A DNA stretch of 64,000 bases from Azadirachta indica (Eukaryota; Streptophyta; Magnoliopsida; Sapindales; Meliaceae): the NCBI GenBank assembly GCA_022749755.1, contig CM040445.1, positions 9,011,182 through 9,075,181 on the forward strand, given 5' to 3'. Below the pieces are notes generated by a model. That model was not told the origin of the DNA. It saw only the letters and a program-made list of their open reading frames with translations, and did not search any database. Shown piece after piece: positions 60,650-64,000 of this stretch (the first letter of the stretch is position 1; the number at the start of each line of letters is the position of its first letter). Made by a program: the position numbers and the translations under genes.

Positions 60650-62668
60650 ATGTTGGCTGGGTGTTCTAGTTCTACACTGCTGTCACCAAGGCATCGATTG
60701 AGGAGTGAAGCATCTGCACAATTTCCAGCCTGCCATTTCCAGTTGCCTTCAATGAGCACACAGAGACTGGACTTGCCATGCAGCTTTTCTCGAAAAGAAT
60801 CTTCGCGGTCGCAGCCCATGAGGCCTGTTGGCCTCTCCGTTGAGAAACCAATTGAATCCAAGACTAGCACTTGTTCTCTGAAGCAAAATATCCGTCTACC
60901 ACCTTTGGCAACGAGCACGCAGAGGGAGATCAAAGATGAGTTTTGGGGGAAGGGTAAGAGTCTGAAGAGGTTCGCAGAAGGAGTGGTTGATGAGTCTTGC
61001 ATTAACAGGGCTAAAAGAAAAAAGGGTAGCACTGATGATACTAATGATGGGAAGAATGATGATATATGTGAAGGCGGGGGTGATACTTTGAGTTTAGGCC
61101 AATTCGGTAGTGGCAACTTTTGGTTTCAGCCAACTTTCACAGGGCAAAATGTGCCCCCAGTTCCATTTACTTTGACTTGTTCTGGGGAGGAAGACAGAGT
61201 TTGTTTTGTGCCCAGTGATCTGATTTCACCACCTTTGCCGTTGTCAAACAATCCTTGGGTGGAATCAGTTATAACTGAGATTACAGATGTAGGTGAAAAG
61301 GATGCTGGTGACACTAGCCGTGGGTTGGCGAAGGAGGTTTCAGCTTCAAGCACATCGTCAGAGAGTCAGAGCTTGGCACTTAAGCTACATGAGAACCCTG
61401 TGGAGCATGAAGTTGGTAATGGGTCTAATAATCCTCATCCTCATCAAGGTGGTGTGGAGGCTGCTGAGGAAGCTAACCAAGGGGGCAATCAAGGATTTGA
61501 GCTTGTTCGACTACTTACAGCTTTTGTTGAAGCAATTGGGTCAAGGAATATCCCTGCCATCAACAATATTATTTCCAGGTTGGGTGATCTTGCTTCTCCG
61601 AGGGGAAGCCCTATTAGTCGTTTGACTGCTTACTACACTGAAGCTTTGGCTCTTCGTGTCACAAGGTTTTGGCCTCATACCTTTCATATTAGCCCTCCTC
61701 GAGATCTTGATCGGATTGATGATGATTCGGGCACAGCATTGAGGCTTTTGAACCAAGTGACTCCAATTCCAAAGTTCATTCACTTCACGGCAAACGAGAT
61801 ATTGTTAAGAGCTTTTGAAGGTAAAGACAGGGTTCACATTATTGATTTTGACATTAAGCAAGGACTTCAGTGGCCAAGTTTTTTCCAGAGTTTAGCATCT
61901 AGGACTAATCCTCCAAGCCATGTTAGAATCACTGGTATAGGTGAGTCCAAACAAGAATTAAACGAAACAGGAGATAGGCTTTCTGGATTTGCTGAGGCAC
62001 TGAATTTGCCTTTCGAGTTCCATCCGGTCGTAGACAGGTTAGAAGATGTGAGGCTGTGGATGCTTCATGTGAAGGAGAAGGAAAATGTGGCAGTGAATTG
62101 TATTTTTCAGTTGCACAAGATGCTGTATACTGGTAATGGAGGAGCACTCAGAGATTTTCTGGGACTTATTAGGAGCACAAATCCAACAGTAGTCCTTATG
62201 GCAGAGCAAGAAGCTGAACACAATTCCCCTTTCTTCGAGACAAGAGTTTCCAACTCACTGAGATACTACAGTGCATTGTTCGACTTAATGGATTACTCTC
62301 TCCCATTAGACAGTCCAGCTAGGATAAAAATAGAGGAATTGTTTGCAAGGGAAATTAGAAGTATAGTTGCTTGTGAAGGAAGTGACCGGTTAGAAAGGCA
62401 TGAAAGTTTCGATAATTGGAGGAAGATGATGGAGCAAGGAGGGTTCCGATGTGTGGGGATTAGAGAGAGGGAGGTGCTTCAGAGTCAAATGCTGTTGAAG
62501 ATGTATTCTTGTGAGAATTATGGTGTTAAGAAGCAGCAGCAAGGACAGCAGGATGGAGAAGGAGCTGCACTTACTCTAAGCTGGCTTGATCAGCCTCTTT
62601 ATACAGTCTCAGGGTGGGCACCTGTTGATGTTGCAGGCAGTTCATCATCTTTTTCTCAGCCAAGTTGA
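60650..62668 (+). CDS. SCL28: GRAS-family transcriptional regulator, SCARECROW-LIKE 28 type
   Basis: An intronless coding region of 672 residues, usual for GRAS genes. The N terminus MLAGCSSSTLLSPRHRLRSE and the TQRLDLPCSFSRK motif are characteristic of SCL28 proteins. The variable N-terminal half (to about residue 280) is acidic and Ser-rich with a basic RAKRKKG patch. The GRAS domain follows: first leucine-rich region FELVRLLTAFVEAIGSRNIP, the VHIID motif at residue 395 (VHIIDFDIKQGLQWPSFFQS), the PFYRE region FEFHPVVDRLEDVRLWML, and the SAW end with SWLDQPLYTVSGWAP. Arabidopsis SCL28 is a nuclear cell-cycle regulator at G2/M that affects cell size and endoreplication, and is controlled by MYB3R factors. 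The MSA-like sites upstream fit that. Complete, no anomalies. Confidence 0.96.
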   Translation: MLAGCSSSTLLSPRHRLRSEASAQFPACHFQLPSMSTQRLDLPCSFSRKESSRSQPMRPVGLSVEKPIESKTSTCSLKQNIRLPPLATSTQREIKDEFWGKGKSLKRFAEGVVDESCINRAKRKKGSTDDTNDGKNDDICEGGGDTLSLGQFGSGNFWFQPTFTGQNVPPVPFTLTCSGEEDRVCFVPSDLISPPLPLSNNPWVESVITEITDVGEKDAGDTSRGLAKEVSASSTSSESQSLALKLHENPVEHEVGNGSNNPHPHQGGVEAAEEANQGGNQGFELVRLLTAFVEAIGSRNIPAINNIISRLGDLASPRGSPISRLTAYYTEALALRVTRFWPHTFHISPPRDLDRIDDDSGTALRLLNQVTPIPKFIHFTANEILLRAFEGKDRVHIIDFDIKQGLQWPSFFQSLASRTNPPSHVRITGIGESKQELNETGDRLSGFAEALNLPFEFHPVVDRLEDVRLWMLHVKEKENVAVNCIFQLHKMLYTGNGGALRDFLGLIRSTNPTVVLMAEQEAEHNSPFFETRVSNSLRYYSALFDLMDYSLPLDSPARIKIEELFAREIRSIVACEGSDRLERHESFDNWRKMMEQGGFRCVGIREREVLQSQMLLKMYSCENYGVKKQQQGQQDGEGAALTLSWLDQPLYTVSGWAPVDVAGSSSSFSQPS

Positions 62669-64000
62669 TGATTTTTCATCATACACCTTCATTCCATTTC
62701 TCGCATAATACAAAACAGGAAAGGGACACAAAATTCTTTGTAGGTAGAGAAATCTGTCATTATTCTTTCATTCTTTTTTCATTTTCTTTTCTTGTTGCAG
62801 ATAAGATTTTTCAATCCTCATAGAATCAGAAAGAACCATATGTATGACTATGAATGAATACAATAGTAGGCTTCTTCAGTTTCTTTCTTTGCAGGTCAGG
62901 TCTAGATTTCTTCAAAATCTGTAGTATTTATTCTTTAATTCTTTTTATTTTATTTCATGTATGAGGGTTATAAGAAAACAATGTAGTTGCAAATTGTATC
63001 TTTATAAATGAAATGGTTTTATTGATATATGTTATGTTTCCATTTCTTCTCTGCATTACCTCTCTGTTTCCTAACACTAATTTTCCATAATTTTCCCATT
63101 CAACAAAAGAACTTTTTTAATGATAAAATATTTTTTATTTCTTTTTGTGTTGTTTAGTTGTTAATGGAAAAATGAAATTAAAAAAAAAAATCATTTTACT
63201 TCTATAAAAAAAAATAAAAAATTCCAACAGAGATTTTTGAGCATTTTAAAATGTCAAAAGTATACTTAATATTCATATCTTATTTTAAAAAATGTATTTC
63301 ATTCTAAAAAGTATATACTCCTCTTAACCAAGTAGGAGTTAAACCTCAGCAGGGAACAATGAGCCGCGGATGCCCCGTTCTTGTCCCTGTCCCTCTTTGG
63401 CTCGATATTTCCATCCCCACCCCGTCTTTGCTCATATCAAAATGAGAACGAGCCAAGAATGTTAGCATTTTTTTTTATTAAAAAAAAAAAAAACAAAAAA
63501 ATTCGACTTGTCTCTGGCCTAGTTTGACCTTGTTTGCCTTTTTTCTTACAAAATTGCTTATATTTTGCAAATTTTAAGCCCCCTTTCGGTTAGTTTAAAT
63601 TAATAGTATTATAATGATTTAATGGTATTAGACTCAATGTAAATTTTAGAAAAATATTAAATTTATTGACTTGAATACATATATCTAAAGTATTAAACAA
63701 AAATCAGCTCCTGTAATTATTAATTTCTCAATTTATTATTAACATTAAGTGCCTTCAATTCTTAATTTTGCTATCAAATCTTATAATACAAATCGATTTT
63801 TCATATCTTTCCAACAACAAAACAATGCAAATTAATTTTTTCATATGTTTCTAACAATTAATAGTAACACAAATTCATTGTTTATATGTGAAATCACCAA
63901 TTTATATATATTATCAAATGAATATAATAAAAATAAATAATTGATTTTTTTCATAAAATAATTGACAGTAATTATCAATTTGATTGAAACAATTTATATG
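62669..64000. other. SCL28 3' UTR and downstream intergenic DNA
   Basis: 62669 to about 63040 is T-rich 3' UTR-like sequence. Around 63355-63470 there is a GC-richer patch (GCCCCGTTCTTGTCCCTGTC, TCCCCACCCCGTC) resembling a dispersed dicot repeat. The rest is AT-rich with no gene seen. Confidence 0.5.

Noticed and set aside
60616..61116. 166-codon antisense ORF over the SCL28 N terminus
   Set aside because: It is the shadow of a clear GRAS coding frame; Ser/Pro-rich composition follows from the sense codons.
1..64000. Biosynthetic gene cluster around the P450
   Set aside because: None of the neighbours is a scaffold or tailoring enzyme; the five genes are functionally unrelated.

Overview
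The window reads as nuclear DNA of a flowering plant, most likely a core eudicot. The genes have many GT-AG introns, the intergenic DNA is very AT-rich, and retroelement and MITE relics are abundant. I reconstructed five protein-coding genes exon by exon, checking that splice phase holds at every junction. All five have well-known plant relatives: HAP2/GCS1, the gamete fusogen (+, 471-11082, 5' end outside the window); a CYP87-family cytochrome P450 (-, 13846-11666); PIG-U, a GPI-transamidase subunit (-, 49598-44355); a PUX8/SAY1-type UBX protein (+, 53819-57915); and an SCL28-type GRAS regulator (+, 60650-62668). The sequence does not fix the species.

Layout. 1-14 kb is gene-dense: HAP2 and the P450 converge, with 583 bp between their stop codons, and a HAP2 intron holds a small LTR element that has no coding capacity. 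14-44 kb is a gene-free transposon graveyard. From left to right it holds a 1.6-kb tandem duplication containing two kinds of MITE, a foldback element, a decayed antisense copia element with its 3' LTR split by a TIR element, two more long-TIR elements, a Ty3/gypsy relic whose gag is amplified as five tandem 484-bp copies, a second copy of the rearranged copia segment, and further long-TIR elements. 44-50 kb is PIG-U, 50-53.6 kb is AT-rich DNA with a foldback MITE, and 53.8-63 kb holds the UBX and GRAS genes.

The genes do not form a pathway. HAP2 acts in sperm-egg fusion, PIG-U in GPI anchoring in the ER, the UBX protein as a probable CDC48 adaptor, SCL28 in G2/M and cell-size control, and CYP87 in triterpenoid or sterol-type oxidation. 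I found no operon, CRISPR array, biosynthetic cluster or convincing new gene system. The most noteworthy features are a GC-AG intron in PIG-U, a cluster of mitosis-specific-activator-like sites plus a strong-context uORF upstream of SCL28, the 5 x 484-bp gag array, and a filled/empty-site pair that dates one TIR insertion.
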